Shown one piece after another: positions 22,736 to 35,076 of a DNA stretch of 64,000 bases (the first letter of the stretch is position 1; the number at the start of each line of letters is the position of its first letter). The notes under the pieces are model-generated. The model did not search any database, was not told where the DNA came from, and saw only the letters and a program-made list of their open reading frames with translations. A program made the position numbers and the translations under genes. The stretch is from Athripsodes cinereus (Eukaryota > Arthropoda > Insecta > Trichoptera > Leptoceridae): positions 13,879,614 to 13,943,613 of the forward strand of contig OX388321.1 of assembly GCA_947579605.1 (NCBI GenBank), written 5' to 3'.

Positions 22736-24380
22736 AATTGCTGGATTGTTACCTCATACTCCGAAGAAGAAATCTGGGTAGTCACAGATGTTTGTATTGT
22801 CATTGGTATTTGCTCGAATGGACGATCAGTGACGGAAGAACAAAGAAAATCTGTTTCTGTAAAGATATTGCTATTAAATGGATAGATACCGGTTTTCTGA
22901 AATCCACTACAAATGTTTGTGATAGAAAAAGAGGATCCGTACGCTGATACGCTGAATTCACCAGTTCAGCTATCTTCATTATCGTTACTCGTTGGATTAG
23001 TTGTCAGGATTGGTTGTCATCCAGTTGTTCATAGCTTGGCGATATCTAGTTTTTAATGGCCCGTAAACTGATACTGTTTTTCCGTCCGCAGGGGTTCCGT
23101 CGGCCCGGGCGTCCCTCTTTCACAATACACCGTTCCTATGACAACGATATCAGAGCGCAAGGAATGTCGTGGAAAGAGGTGACGCAATTGGCACAGAGAC
23201 GCTCTGAATGGAGGAGGCTGGTTTCTGCCCTGTGCTCCCGAGAGGAGCGTTGAGGGCGATGATGATGATGATGATGAAACTGATACATCCAAAGGTTGCA
23301 TCTTGTAGCTGGAATGTGGTGGTAACGTTTATATAATGATGTGGTTTTCTCTAGTAAATTCTACAACCTTGATGTTGACGTGTGTTGAATGATTGTCCAT
23401 TATTATTATGGCTCTATTAGCCTTTGAAGGATTCACATGTTGCTTGAAGTGTTTCAGTGATTCCAGAAAGAAGTCCTCAGTCATCCACCCAGTTGAATAG
23501 GCAAGACCTTTACTGCCTATCGGCGCACCTTTGAGCATTCTGTCTTGAAAGTGTACTGTGGGAAATACAAAGACAGGTGGAACTGTGTTTCCCCGCAGCA
23601 TTGATAAAGAAAAGACCAGTTACTAATCTCCTCTTTCAGCAGATGTTACTTGCCCAACTTGCTTGGAACCTCGAGCAGCTATTACTTTTGGTGGCTTTGT
23701 AACAGTTTTGCAAGATGTTTCTTCTGAGTTCCAAATCATATTTGTACTTTTGCATGAGCTTCTCCAAGTTTTTAAAGAACATGTTAGTATTGGTTACAGT
23801 GGGGGCTCAAAAATTAGAGCCACCCAACATTTATAGACTTTTTTTGCAAAATTCTTCTATTTAACTTTTAGGACCATTCTAGATCAATTGTATTTTGGAA
23901 ATATGGGAATCTATAAATATAAAAAAAATAAATTGCTATATTAATTGAAAATAAATTGAAAAAATATAAAAAAATAAATTGCTAAATAAAAAATAAATTC
24001 AGCTTTACGGTTAGGCAAATTGTTTCTGTTCATAAAGCCCGTTAGCCAATCTTTTCCAGGCATGCAAAGATCTTCATTAAAGTTGTGCGTCAAATTATTT
24101 TTAACAGCATATTCGTAAGCCATCTTTTTGATTTGAATTGAAGTGCAGCTATAAAATATCTTACCAAGAAATTTTAATTGATCTGCAATTTCTGCTTCTT
24201 GTTTCTTGGTGAAGACTGGATTTCTTCCAAGAGACGATATGACAGAATTCTTTTTTTCAATCGTTCTTGGAGGGTTGAAAATGGGATACCAGTAGAACGC
24301 GCTGCTTGTCTTATAAGTGTCCCTTGATCGACAAGTTTGAATGCCTTGGTTATATCATCTTGGCTCCAATTCACCTTCAA
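22736..24380 (-). pseudogene. Pogo transposase relic interrupted twice
   Basis: The upstream end reads NWSQDDITKAFKLVDQGT (psq-type HTH), then a second HTH (CMPGKDWLTGFMNRNNLP). A roughly 200-bp insertion at about 23798-23995 starts with CAGTGGGGGCTC. The DDE core follows with GNTVPPVFVFP and AIIIMDNHSTH (second Asp), and KMQPLDVS (third Asp) is cut by a LINE insertion. After it the reading resumes (YGPLKTRYRQAMNNWMT) and continues to FQKTGIYPFNSNIF. The first Asp region is frameshifted. At its 5' side it joins the Cys-rich ORF 24377-24878. Confidence 0.75.
23075..23276 (+). mobile_element. 5'-truncated LINE 3' end with (GAT)n tail, copy 1
   Basis: Flanked by the 10-bp direct repeat AAACTGATAC (23065-23074 and 23277-23286). 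The body encodes FFRPQGFRRPGRPSFTIHRS then SWKEVTQLAQRRSEWRRLVS, a LINE C-terminus, and ends in (GAT)n. It interrupts the pogo codons just after the third Asp. A relative lies at 59970-60264. Confidence 0.85.
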
Positions 24381-24878
24381 TCCTTGGTTCCTGTTTCTGA
24401 AGTTTCCGAATGTAAGTCTTCATTGTCATTTAGTTCTGGAATTATCAAATCTTCCCAGTTCAAAGGTGGAGTTGGAACGGGTAGGCCTTCACCGTGAGGA
24501 ACAGGTTTAATGGCTGAAGGTACAGTCGGATAGTCAATGTTCTTCTTCTTTGAATAACCTTCAGTATTAGTAAGGCAAAAGTAGCAGTCATTAAAGTGGT
24601 TAGTTGGTTCACGCCAAACCATAGGTACAGCAAATGGCATATTGCTTCGGTTACCCTTCATCCACTGAATAAGTGTTACGTGACAGCTCACACAACTACT
24701 TTGATGTGGCGCCCATTGTTTATCTTGGTCTCCTATTTTGCATCCAAGATACAAAAAAATATGCTTTTTTTACATCTTCATTCATATGCCTACCTTGAGA
24801 TTTTAATACATAACGTCCACAAATATAACAAAACTTATCTGGTGAATTTATACAAAGTCTTCGCTGCTTTGATGCCAT
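24377..24878 (-). pseudogene. Cys-rich transposon-associated protein, copy 2
   Basis: From ATG at 24878 it reads MASKQRRLCINSPDKFCYIC, then after a frameshift near 24750 YLGCKIGDQDKQWAPHQSSC, PFAVPMVWREPTNHFNDCYF and KPVPHGEGLPVP. It matches copy 1 at 17750-18553 in the order of paired cysteines and the GDQDK.WAPH and WREP..H..DCYFC blocks. The C-terminal third is replaced by pogo sequence, which starts directly at 24380. Function unknown. Confidence 0.7.
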
Positions 24879-25241
24879 TTGCCATTAAAAACTGTTTTCA
24901 AAAAACAGTTTTTAATATCATTAAGCTGGTTTCAAAACTCAAAAAATCCATATTATCCTTTAACCAATTAAATATCTATTCTTTTTTCTCATATAGGTAT
25001 GAGAATTTACTAAATCCTTCAACAGTTGAAATCAGAACATATATGCTAACCATAATTGGCCTCATAAATAGAAATATTATTTGAAAACATTTTTATAGGA
25101 TTAATTTACAGATTTAATTATGGTATTACTAGTTTATCATTCCTATACCATAGAAGAATTGATAGGTATTGATAATCTTTACCTTAATGAGAATTCGAAC
25201 AGCTGCTTTATGTTAACCCTTACTTACCAATCTTATCAGTG

Positions 25242-26903
25242 CACTGAGAAAAATACTAACGAAATTTCACAACGAATCATTGGTACGTACTATCAAATTA
25301 GGACCAGAGATCGTACAAACGATTCATTAGTACATATCTATTGACTTCGCAACCAATTCATTGGTACATTTACCAACAACTTCTTCACAGTGACGTCATC
25401 AACTTGAAGTTGGTTGCAGAACGAATCGTTGGTAATAATCAATTGATTTACTTGTCATACTTACGTAGGTACCTATACATGACCTCAAAATGTAGCTGTC
25501 AAAAGTCCAATAATATTAATCGCGTTTAGTTGTAAAATGTGATCTATTTTTCTAATAACACTATAATTATTTGAAACATACCAACAAAAATAATATTATT
25601 AGAATAATTATTCACACTTTACAAATAAACATTGTGATTAATATAAGTAGAAAAAGTAGGTAGGAAATTAAAATTAAAAAAAATCTTTTAAGTAGGTAGT
25701 TACTTGCGTAAAATAATAGTTTATTAAAAATTACAAAGGAAAAAAAATAAAAATAAAGACACACATTAAAACATACATAAAAATATACACCATATTATAT
25801 GAAACCAAATAAAACAGCCATAGACATACTATACTTGTAGTGCAGTACATTTTTTTGGAATATTCCTGTTCCAACACTTCCAACATAATACGCATTAATA
25901 ACAATAATGATATTGTGCTGTCTCACTCGATAGTGGTATCTTTGTCTCAGCTCTGTTACATCTTGTTCATTCAATATCAATGTCGATTTGATTTTCTGTG
26001 GGAAAACATAAGGAATATATTAAGTTTAGGTCAATGCATCAAAACTTCAATAATTTAGAATTATTTTAATGTAGCATTATATCTGGGAATAACAATGCGG
26101 TGTAATATTGTGGTTTTATTAAGCACAAAATTATTTATACACTGATTTGTAGGTTAGGCTAGTTATGTAATCTGGTGTTTTTTGTGCAAAAGCACATTTA
26201 TTGGCAATCATTTCATTAACATAACATTTCTTGAGTGAAAACTATGTATATAATTACGAGAATATAAGTAGAAATAAATAAATATTGCACATTAAATTAA
26301 AACAATATGGCAAACAACAAATAAGTGATGGTACTTACTACTGAATAATTATATTTTATCCTCAAATCCCCAGGACTTTAACAACTCAAAAAGATACATA
26401 GCTTTGTTTCATTGGCACAACACACTAACTTCACGGTCAGGAGAATAATAAATTCACACTTTCTCAATAACAAAAGATTAGAAATCGTTGCAACGCAATA
26501 TTTTCTTATGATCGAACACCTTTTGTTGTTTCATGTTTGTATAGGTACATACCGAAAAATGACAGAAAAAACGGAAACGAACTAACAGACGTAAGTAAAC
26601 GGACGTGCCAACGCATTTTTTACTTTATTGTCTTATATGATAAGATCACTTTTTAAATAAACAGAGTACTACTCTTTAAATCCACTAGCGCCATACGGAT
26701 GTTTAGTTAACTAAAACGTTGGTAAAGGAGCCGAATAATTTCAAAATCTATTAGTACACACAAAAGATATTGGTAAGCGCCGAGAAATTTACTGTTACGC
26801 ATAATTGAATCATTGTTTGCGTCTTATTATATCAATAGTAAGGCGAGCGAAATAATTTATTGTTATAGATCAATTGAATTTGGAGATGTACCTTTTCTCA
26901 GTG
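25242..26903. mobile_element. Non-autonomous element with CACTGAGAAAA ends
   Basis: Begins CACTGAGAAAA and ends TTTTCTCAGTG. TG lies outside both ends (25240-25241 and 26904-26905), and GTGC is a possible longer duplication if the first base is excluded. CACTG termini with a 2-3 bp duplication suggest CACTA/EnSpm or Chapaev. The motif (A)ACGA(A/T)TCATTGGTAC recurs near the left end, about four times in 25250-25440. No transposase. Confidence 0.55.
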
Positions 26904-27123
26904 TGCTTCCAGTCTCCTTCAAGCTTCTCTTTGAATCAGATCTAATTGAAAGCCATTATTTTATTTGGTGGAGTCATATTTTAACTAAATGATTTCAGTT
27001 TAAAGGATTCTTTTCGTATGTAATTCAATGGAATGGTTAATGGAGGTAAAGACAGTAAATTATAACAGCACAAAAATATTTTTATTTAGTTCATACTAAA
27101 ATTATATAAAAATAAATTTCAAA

Positions 27124-27778
27124 CTACTTAAAAGTAAGGCTGTCATAGAATGGGTGGTGATCTCTGTCTATGACAACCTTCAGTTCCTGAAGATGTCGGT
27201 ACTTTGTCTCGGACAAGGGTATACTTGTATCGTATAATCTCGGAGCCAGAGTACCAGTATTTCTCCTTCGGTGAGGAATCTCTTTCCACTCCTCATGGTC
27301 TATCTTGTACAAAATTTCTCCAGTTGGCAAGTATCTCAGAGCTCTTCAGTCGGTTACTGTGGGATCTCCTACTTTTTTACCCGGTCTCAGAGAAGGTAAA
27401 TTTGTTACACTCTCATTTTTTTTTAAAAAATCAAAGTGTATGTTGTGCACAATATAAGGCTGTTTTGGGCGGGCCATTTTTTCATTGCGATATAATCGCT
27501 TGGAGCGTAAATAGGCGCCTTAAAATAATGCTCCAAGACAGAGTGGACATTGTCCGCCTCCATCATTGTGTGTCCATTCTCCAAATATAGTTGCTCTATA
27601 GTGATCTTTTTGGATAAGCGTAGTCCCTCAGCGCACTTGCTAATGTCTTGTTTCTATTCTGGTAATTGCAACCATCTGAGACCAGTATAACTTTAAGATA
27701 TGTCGCAGGAAGATTTTCAATAAAATGCACTATGCATGAGGTAAACTCATTTGCAGTGACACCACCATCAGCCATGTG
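27124..27778 (-). pseudogene. DUF7869-like protein fragment
   Basis: The minus strand reads HMADGGVTANEF, VILVSDGCNYQNRNKTLA (second acidic motif), YLENGHTMMEADNVHSVLEH (third), KAPIYAPSDYIAMKKW, PSLRPGKKVGDP, LPTGEILYKIDHEEWKEIPH and finally VVIDRDHHPFYDSL. It is related to the intact protein at 55938-57725 in the order and spacing of SDGC..QNRN and GH....D. Several frameshifts. The 5' part is cut off where Tc1 and hAT sequences begin at 27779. Confidence 0.75.
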
Positions 27779-28640
27779 TATACAGTAGTGATGTAACGAA
27801 TGTCTGATTTTGGATATTCGCGAATGCGAATATTTCATGCCGACATTCGCGAATGCGAATGCGAATGCGAATATTGACTTGAAAATGGTATAGGAATTTG
27901 AAATATTCCAAAACTCCTCGGTTTTCTTAAAGAATATTTTCTTGCAGTACCTTTTTCCACAATGTACCGGGTAAGTATCCGGTACTTTCACCGAATTACT
28001 GATTTGTTTCTTCATTTACATGGTACACAACAGATGAAAGACATATAAATATAAACATGTTAGCGACAAAAACATTCCAATAGTCTTACATCGAAACAGT
28101 GCATACTTCAGCAATAACACACAAAACAATTATAGAAAATCTTACACATAATATAGGTATTAATTCACAATACATCCAATCACCCATTCCTATTACAAAT
28201 CGCTGCTCACCCAATTTCGCACACATACCGAATACATTCATTCGCACAAACACATTCACACTTCACTAATGTATGCAATAACAATACAAAAAAACTCTTA
28301 AAAAAGAAAAATCAAAAATTTAAAAATTTAAAAAACAGTCTAAAAATTAATACTATCCCAAGCACTTCACATTTTATCAAACATATACATTTTTTTTATA
28401 TTTATTTCATCTTATTCTACCCTCAACTTTCCTTTCTCACAAACCTGACGTAATTGGCACTTTAAAATTCTATAAACAGGGTTTCTTGAGTCTGCAATCG
28501 TTTTTGTTTTTTTTTAATGTAGAACGGAAAACAAGATCTTGTTAAAGGAAGCATTCAAAGTTAATCCTATCTAAAATATTAGGCACATCGTATTCGGACA
28601 AGCATATTTTTCTCAGGTTGCATGCATCCAGCAAAACTCT

Positions 28641-31466
28641 TCACAATTCCAATTTAGGCAAATCTTTAATAATTACAGGATAATGCAATCTCTTCCTAAC
28701 CAAACGAATGAATTTAGACTGAATTCTCTCAACTTGATCGACATATTTTTTAAAATGTGGATTCCATACAGAGGAACAGTCCTCCAGCTTGGAGCGAAAC
28801 AACGATAAGTACAAGTACAAATACGATTCATATAACCTAAATGACTTTGTAGATCTCAGAATAAATCCCAGTATTTTATTGCTCTCCTCGATAATTTTGT
28901 TCACGTGATCATCAAAGTGAAGCTCAGAGTCAAACACCACACCTAAATCTCTAATCTTATTTACTTCTTTTAAATCATGATTATGGATATTGTAAATTTA
29001 TCGAATTTTGTTTCTATTTTTGGTAAAAGAGATCAGATTACACTTCTCCAGATTCAAGTGCAAGTTATTTCTTTTACAGTACTCGTGTAGTCTTTCCAAG
29101 TCCTCGTTAAGCATTTCATAGTCAAACAATAATTGAATTTGACAGTATATTTTTAAATCGTCCGCAAATAATAGAAGCTCTGAGTGGTCAAAGCACTTTT
29201 TTATGTTGTTTATGAATATCGTGAAAAGTAAAGGACCCAAAGAAGACCCCTGAGGGACACCAGATGTAACACTGACACTGCCAGATGAGTAACCGTTAAG
29301 TTTAACTGTCATCAATCTATCAGAAATATATGAGTCAATCCACCTTAGTTGAAAAAAGTCGATGTTCTACTTTATCAAATGCCTTTTGAAAGCCGATATA
29401 AATGGCATCCAACTGTATACGATTGTCCATAGCTGAGAAAAAAAATCAGATTTGTTACTGTCGATCTTCCACTCATGAATCCATGCTGCTCTACAAGAAG
29501 ATACGGCTTCAGGAAAAAAGTAATTTGTTCACGAACCATACCCTCAAATATTTTTGAAATAGGTGATAGAATTAAAATTGGTCTGTAGTTACGAACGTCC
29601 GATTTGCTGCCAGATTTATGCAAAGGAATAATACTAGCCATCTTCCATTTGCATGGAAAACATCCTTCTTGTAAACTCCTAATTTATTTATCGTGTCGAA
29701 ACCCAGAGAAAAAACCCATCAAACTGATTTCCAGTACTGCGCAAAACGCGCAGCAGGCAGCAGGTGGAGATGCGTCAAAAATATCCTCCATAGTGCAAGT
29801 GACAGGGCACAATGGACACTCCAACAAGTGTGGCATAGTCTGTGCTGCACCACAGTCACACGCTCCGGATTCGTCCTGTAGGAAGCCCAATCGTTCTCTA
29901 TTGTTGCGGCAGTTTCCTACACCAGATCTCAGTCGATTTAGGGTTTTCCATGTCCCATAGTCTAGATTGCCTCATGCAGCAAGGTGTTCTAATAAATGTC
30001 AGATACAATGGTTTGGTTAAATGACTTACACATCTCTTTAATATATTGGTGCTAGACCATCAGGGCCAACTCCTTTTGTCTCATCTATACCTAATAAACG
30101 TTTATGAATATCAGATTTCAAGATATTAACCATGGATAAACATGAGTTAGTTAAAATATTTTTCAATTCTTTAGTATTAGAATCATGCAAATTATTCAGT
30201 GAAAATACAGAACCAAAAAACGTCGAAAACAAGTTTGCAATCCCCTCTGGATCGCTCGAAGTCTGGTCACCGTCACCCATTACCCTTGGATAGCCTCTAG
30301 ATTCTTTAAGGGAATTCACGAATGAAAAGAAAGACTTGACATTGCCCTTAAGTGACTTCTCAGTGTTATTAATAAAAGACCTATAATCGTGATTCTGCGA
30401 CAACTTCAACTGAGCTCTTAGTTGAAAAAATAAATTGTAGTCAGAATCATTACGGTTCATCTTCAACTTACGCCAAGCCTTAGACTTCTCTTAAACAATA
30501 ACAGAATTCTATTAGGAAAATTATTAGGTGACACCCTCTTCATATGTAGGTGTATGCTTCTCAATTATTGGCAAAACATAACCATAAAAAGATTCAATCA
30601 TCTTATTCACCGGTCCGTTTCCCAAAACACTGACCCAATCAACACTTTGTAGTTCAAAATTTATTTCCGAAAAGTTTGACTTTAAGTATATTAATTTCTG
30701 GATCATATTTTGAGACAAATCCTCAGCAATTTCAAACTCATAATCTATCAACAGTGAAGGATAGTGTGAATCCTTACCAACCAGTGGAGAGTCACATCTG
30801 GTAACAGAACACGGAATAGTTGAAAGAACTAAATCCAAGATAACTTGATTGCTGTTATAAACTCCGTTAGACTGAAACATATTGAGAAAAGATATAGATT
30901 CTATCAAATACTGCGCAACAGGACACGAATAAGAATACGGAACAAAGATTGAATCAACATCGGGGTCTTTTTTCCATTGGATTGTTGGGATATTGGAATC
31001 TCCAATAAGACAAATATCCGTTTTGCCGTAATAGCTGATCAAACGTTCAGATATACTTTAAAAAAAAAATGTTTTAAGTATCTAAGGATGTGGAAGGCGG
31101 TATATACATATACTACACCCAGTAGCGGTGAGCATTTTTTCATGCGTTACCGATGAAAAACGAATACTGGTAAAAAAAACTTTCACCAGTATCATCCCAA
31201 ACAAGAGTGGATGAATATCCTAGTGTCCGATCCACAGCAATTAAGACCCCACCTCCATCCCTTTTACCACTCAACATGAAATCCCTATCCTTGCGGTAAA
31301 CTGTATATTCGTTTTGAAAAAGTTCGCTGTCAAATATGCCACAATTTAGCCAAGCTTCCGTCAGAACAATTATATCATAACTATTTGCAAATAAGTTTGC
31401 TCTAAACTCCTCGATCTTAGTCTTCAAGCCCCGAAAATTCTGAGAGAATACTTTAGTGTGGTTCAC
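28641..31466 (-). pseudogene. Jockey/CR1-group LINE, EN and RT, broken
   Basis: Endonuclease pieces: VFSQNFRGLKTKIEEFRANL and IVLTEAWLN (31466-31140), then DICLIGDSNIP...VGKDSHYPSLLI (31042-30524). RT pieces: GVGPDGLAPIY (to 30038), MASIIPLHKSGSKSDVRNYR (29641), GVPQGSSLGPLLF and the catalytic LLFADDLKIY (29315-28998), then a C-terminal part ending near 28641. Frameshifts separate all pieces, and a second LINE fragment interrupts it at about 29690-29995. It lies inside the hAT element, and its 3' side faces left. Confidence 0.85.
29690..29995 (-). mobile_element. LINE C-terminal fragment inserted in the LINE above
   Basis: The minus strand reads WKTLNRLRSGVGNCRNNRER, GACDCGAAQTMPHLLECPLC and a stop after FRHDK, the zinc-knuckle-like tail of many LINE RT proteins (LNRLR.G.G.C......C.CG..QT..HLL.CP). 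The host LINE reading resumes on both sides. Boundaries are approximate. Confidence 0.7.
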
Positions 31467-31792
31467 CTTGTAGTATGATATAAATATTCCTTAAATAGAA
31501 TATAAAATTATTTTAGGGCCCTATACTCATAGCAGTTGTAATACTTAAAACAAACATATAAATTAAATCTCCACAAATGCATATTTCTCCTAATAATAAT
31601 AACATCATCAAGCAAACGAACACAGGAAACAATACAACAAATGTGGTTAACACGGAACAGACCAGATACTTTATTACTAAAATAATATTCGCAAAACATT
31701 CGCATATTTTTTTGCGAATGCGAATGCGAATACTTTGAAATATGCGAATATTCGCGAATGCGAATGCGAATATTCGTTACATCACTAGTATA

Positions 31793-32610
31793 CAGTGCCG
31801 GCAAAAAAAATCTTGACAAAGTTAATAAAACTACAAAATCTAACATTTCAACATATTTATTCTTTTTTGATATACATATTTCTATTTAATTAATATTTAG
31901 TCATATCTCCCTTATTCTTGATGACCATTTGTAGACGTTTAGGCATCGATTCGGCCAACTTGGTGAAGTAGGCGGTGTCCATGTTCACCCAAATTGTTCT
32001 TAATACCTCCTTTAGTTCTATGATAGAACCTGGTCTCTTCTCTGCTACTTTATTTTTTATGTGGTTCCAGGCATTCTCTATCGGGTTTAAGTCCGGAGAA
32101 TCACCTGTCCACTCCAATACAGCAATATTATGGTCCTTAAGAAACTTTGTTACAGTCTTGGCCTTGTGAGCAGGGGCACTATCGTGGATAAAGAAGTTGC
32201 ACTCATGAATGGCCATAAAGTTCACAACGTGTTCCTCTAAAACACCAATATAATTGCTGGCTCTCATTGTTTCATTCTTTGGAAGGAAAAAAAGACCTGC
32301 CCGGCCCTTGTTTCCACTAAATGCGCCCCAAATCATCACACTGTCTGGATGTTTTACAGTCTTAATTGTATATTTTGGATCATACCGTGACGTGTCATTT
32401 GAGCGACGCACCATCTTGGATCCGCCCCTGATCAATCTGAAAGTGCTCTCGTCACTAAACATTACTTTTTTCCAAGCCTCAGATGTCCAATCTTGATATT
32501 TCTTACAGAATTCAAGTCTTTTCTTCTTCATATTGACTGTAAGAAGGGGCTTCTTTGCTGCACGGCGACTTGGTAGACCAAGATCTTTTTGCAAGCGATG
32601 ACGAATGGTC
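31793..32610 (-). pseudogene. Tc1-like DD34E transposase, 5'-truncated
   Basis: The open frame 32594-31890 (234 aa) has VMFSDESTF (first Asp), FFIHDSAPAHK (second Asp) and SPDLNPIENAWNHIK (Glu), with 34 residues between the second Asp and Glu, the Tc1 spacing. The left terminus CAGTGCCGGCAAAAAAAATC at 31793 is a Tc1-type end preceded by TA. The N-terminal HTH region and the other end are missing. No stop lies inside the retained part. Confidence 0.9.
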
Positions 32611-32899
32611 CTAGTGGAAACATATGTACATGGGTTTGGTTTATATTTGAGTTTTCAAACTATTTTTTCGTAGTGAAATACGAGAATCTGAAAAACACGT
32701 TATAAACATACTCATTTTGTATTATAGGTGTAGGTACATGTACATATTCAACTCTATTTATGTGTATGAGTGGACATTTTGCAAATTTGTAATTTACTCA
32801 GTTATATTTCCACTGCCTTGTTTCCTGTACGTTACTGCAGATCTAACTGCTGTTTTGAGACGTTTTATATAACTTAGAATAATTTTGCACAGCTTAATG

Positions 32900-33200
32900 T
32901 GTGTCAGTAGAAAGTTTTCTTAGTCTGTTGCAATAATTTCGCAGAAAGTAATTTCGCCGCTCTATCTTTTCTACTGATAGATTCTCGCTAGACCCTGCTT
33001 TTAAAATTTTATTGGGATATTTGGTTAACATTAAAGTGACTGGCTTTTTATCTAGCCAACGTGTAATAGATAATATGCCATCAGCACGACTTTTGACTTC
33101 AATACATCCTCTACTTTTTTTTTACAAAAGTCGTTCTCTGACGTAACACAATCTTTATACCGACGAATTATATCGACCTTACATTAAGGAATACATACGA
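32900..33200 (-). pseudogene. PiggyBac transposase fragment, third locus
   Basis: The minus strand reads GCIEVKSRADGILSITRWLD, KKPVTLMLTKYPN and an acidic/basic stretch. RWLDKKPV is the piggyBac motif carrying the second catalytic Asp region. Only about 80 residues are visible. Confidence 0.7.
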
Positions 33201-33214
33201 CATTGTGCAAATTA

Positions 33215-33827
33215 TACTATTACTATACTATACCCTCACGCCGTGTCCCAAGTGGGGTAGGCAGAGAGAACGGAACGCCAAACAGATCTATCTTTACACA
33301 CTTCCTTCGCTTCCTCCAAATTCATACAGTTCCTCATACACGCACGTCGGTTTCTCTTACTCAACACGCGGCCGTCCTTGAGAATTTGATCCACGTGATC
33401 AAGCCACGTGGTTCTCGGACGCCCGCGTTTCCTCACACCCTTTCTTTCAGATAAGTATATCCTATTTGTCATTCTTACCTCGTTCATTCGTTCAACATGC
33501 CCAAACCACCGTAGTTTATTCACACGCATTCTGTCCACAACACTCTTCTTGCATCCGCTCATTCTTCTAATATCCTCATTCTTCACTCTATCACGCAGCG
33601 TTTTACCTACCATTCTTCTCAACGATCGCATCTCTACTGCATTTATTCCACTTTCGTCCTTCTTCAACCACGTCCATGTCTCGCTTGCATACGTAAGTGA
33701 CGGTACCAGAATGGTATTGTGCACCAGCATTTTAGCCATGTTCGACACATTGACATTGCTGACAATGGGTCGAAGTGCACTGTTTGCTCTTGCACCGGCC
33801 ACTTTCCTTCTTTCAATGTCCCTTGTC
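33215..33827 (-). mobile_element. RTE-like LINE 3' end, copy 1, with 12-bp target duplication
   Basis: TTGTGCAAATTA occurs at 33203-33214 and 33828-33839. Between them is a LINE C-terminal coding region (LVPSLTYASETWTWLKKDE, LRWFGHVERMNE, RKRGRPRTTWLDHVDQILKD, ending WRSVLSAYPTWDTA stop at 33236) followed by an AT-rich tail on the left. It is 5'-truncated. A shorter copy is at 46477-46739. Confidence 0.9.
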
Positions 33828-33869
33828 TTGTGCAAATTAATGGATTCATAATCAATTATTAAGGTAAAA

Positions 33870-34620
33870 CCGTTTATTGCTTGCAAAATACTATATAAAT
33901 ATGTCCCTCTTTGACTTTAATAACTGCTTTTACTCGTTTTGGCATGGATTCCACTAGTTATTGACAGTTTTCAGAGATCCTCTCATCCCGTTACCAAACC
34001 TGAATGACCGCTTCAATCATTTTTCAAATATTTCAACATTTCCCTCTATTTGTGGCAGGGAGCAAAGTCCTATTGAAGAATGGCTCCTCCTTGGGGTTAG
34101 CATTTTTCAAGTTTGTTCAAATGTTGTTCCAACATCGATTTGTATTTTTGGCTGTTCATCATACCTTCAATTGGCACCAAAGATCCAACCCTGGAAAAAA
34201 AAACCCAAAACATTTTTTTGACTGAATGTTTTACAGTTTGGTCAATATGAGCTGGAGTAAGTTCTTCGTTTTGAGATCTCGTGACAAATTTAGATCGCTG
34301 TCTCTGAACTATGAAGTGAGTTTCATCTGTAAATAAGAGCTTTCTTCTGTAGTCCAGTCGGTGTATTTTCTGGCCCACGACAGCCTCTGTTTCTTCATGC
34401 ACTGAGTGAATAGCTATTTTTTGTGCTCGAATGGCCCTTTACCAGATTCTAAAAGTCTTCTACGGACAGTCGAGTAATTGTTACGCCTGATGCTGCTAAG
34501 TCTTTAAAATTTTACATACTACCCCCTGACTCACGCCACACTCTCTCGCAATGTCTCTAGGTAATGTTGACATAGACGTAGACGTTCATTCAACGTAACA
34601 ATCTTCGCGCCTCCTAGGTG
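33870..34620 (-). pseudogene. Second Tc1/mariner-like relic
   Basis: The frame 34402-34097 contains KLLFTDETHFIVQRQRSKFV (first Asp) and HIDQTVKHSVKKMFWVFFSR. Further left, frameshifted pieces end in LVESMPKRVKAVIKVKEGH, the usual Tc1 C-terminus. Unrelated in detail to the copy at 31793. Termini not found. Confidence 0.75.
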
Positions 34621-35076
34621 GGATATCCATCACGAAAGATATTCTACACAAACTCACTAATTATTTAATACATAAATTTGAATGATAGATATCAAAAACT
34701 ATTTGCAAATTTGTCAAACAACGATTTCCAGAAAGTTATTGATTATGCTTTATCAGCTATCAAGTGACATTACAGTGTTGCAATTTGCAAATGCAAAACT
34801 TTATAATGATTCCATTAATTTGCGCAATACTGTAACTGTCATAAAAATTTGATGAAGTCATATATTGACTGAAAAAATAAATTATAAATTATTTTCAAAT
34901 AGCTCCTTAGTTGAGGTTTCTTGAAAACTATGATTTTCAGAACAAATCGCTTGGTAAGCGTTATAGTTAATCAATCAAATAACTCTGCAAAATTAGAAGC
35001 GCGTTCCTATTCATGTAAAAGTTGGCATGGCATCGCCGACAGCATTAACTGCTAGGCACATAGTGATGGAACACAC

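Larger units (their letters stand above)
27786..31787. mobile_element. hAT element of 4002 bp holding two LINEs
   Basis: The 8-bp direct repeat GTATACAG flanks it (27778-27785 and 31788-31795), and its ends are the inverted repeat TAGTGATGTAACGAAT. Inside both ends lie runs of the 6-mer GCGAAT / ATTCGC (27814-27880 and 31685-31775). Without the LINEs it would be a short non-autonomous element. It inserted at the junction between a Tc1 end and the DUF7869-like fragment. Confidence 0.9.

Noticed and set aside
33203..33454. Plus-strand open frame in the RTE copy
   Set aside because: It is antisense to the recognisable LINE C-terminus.
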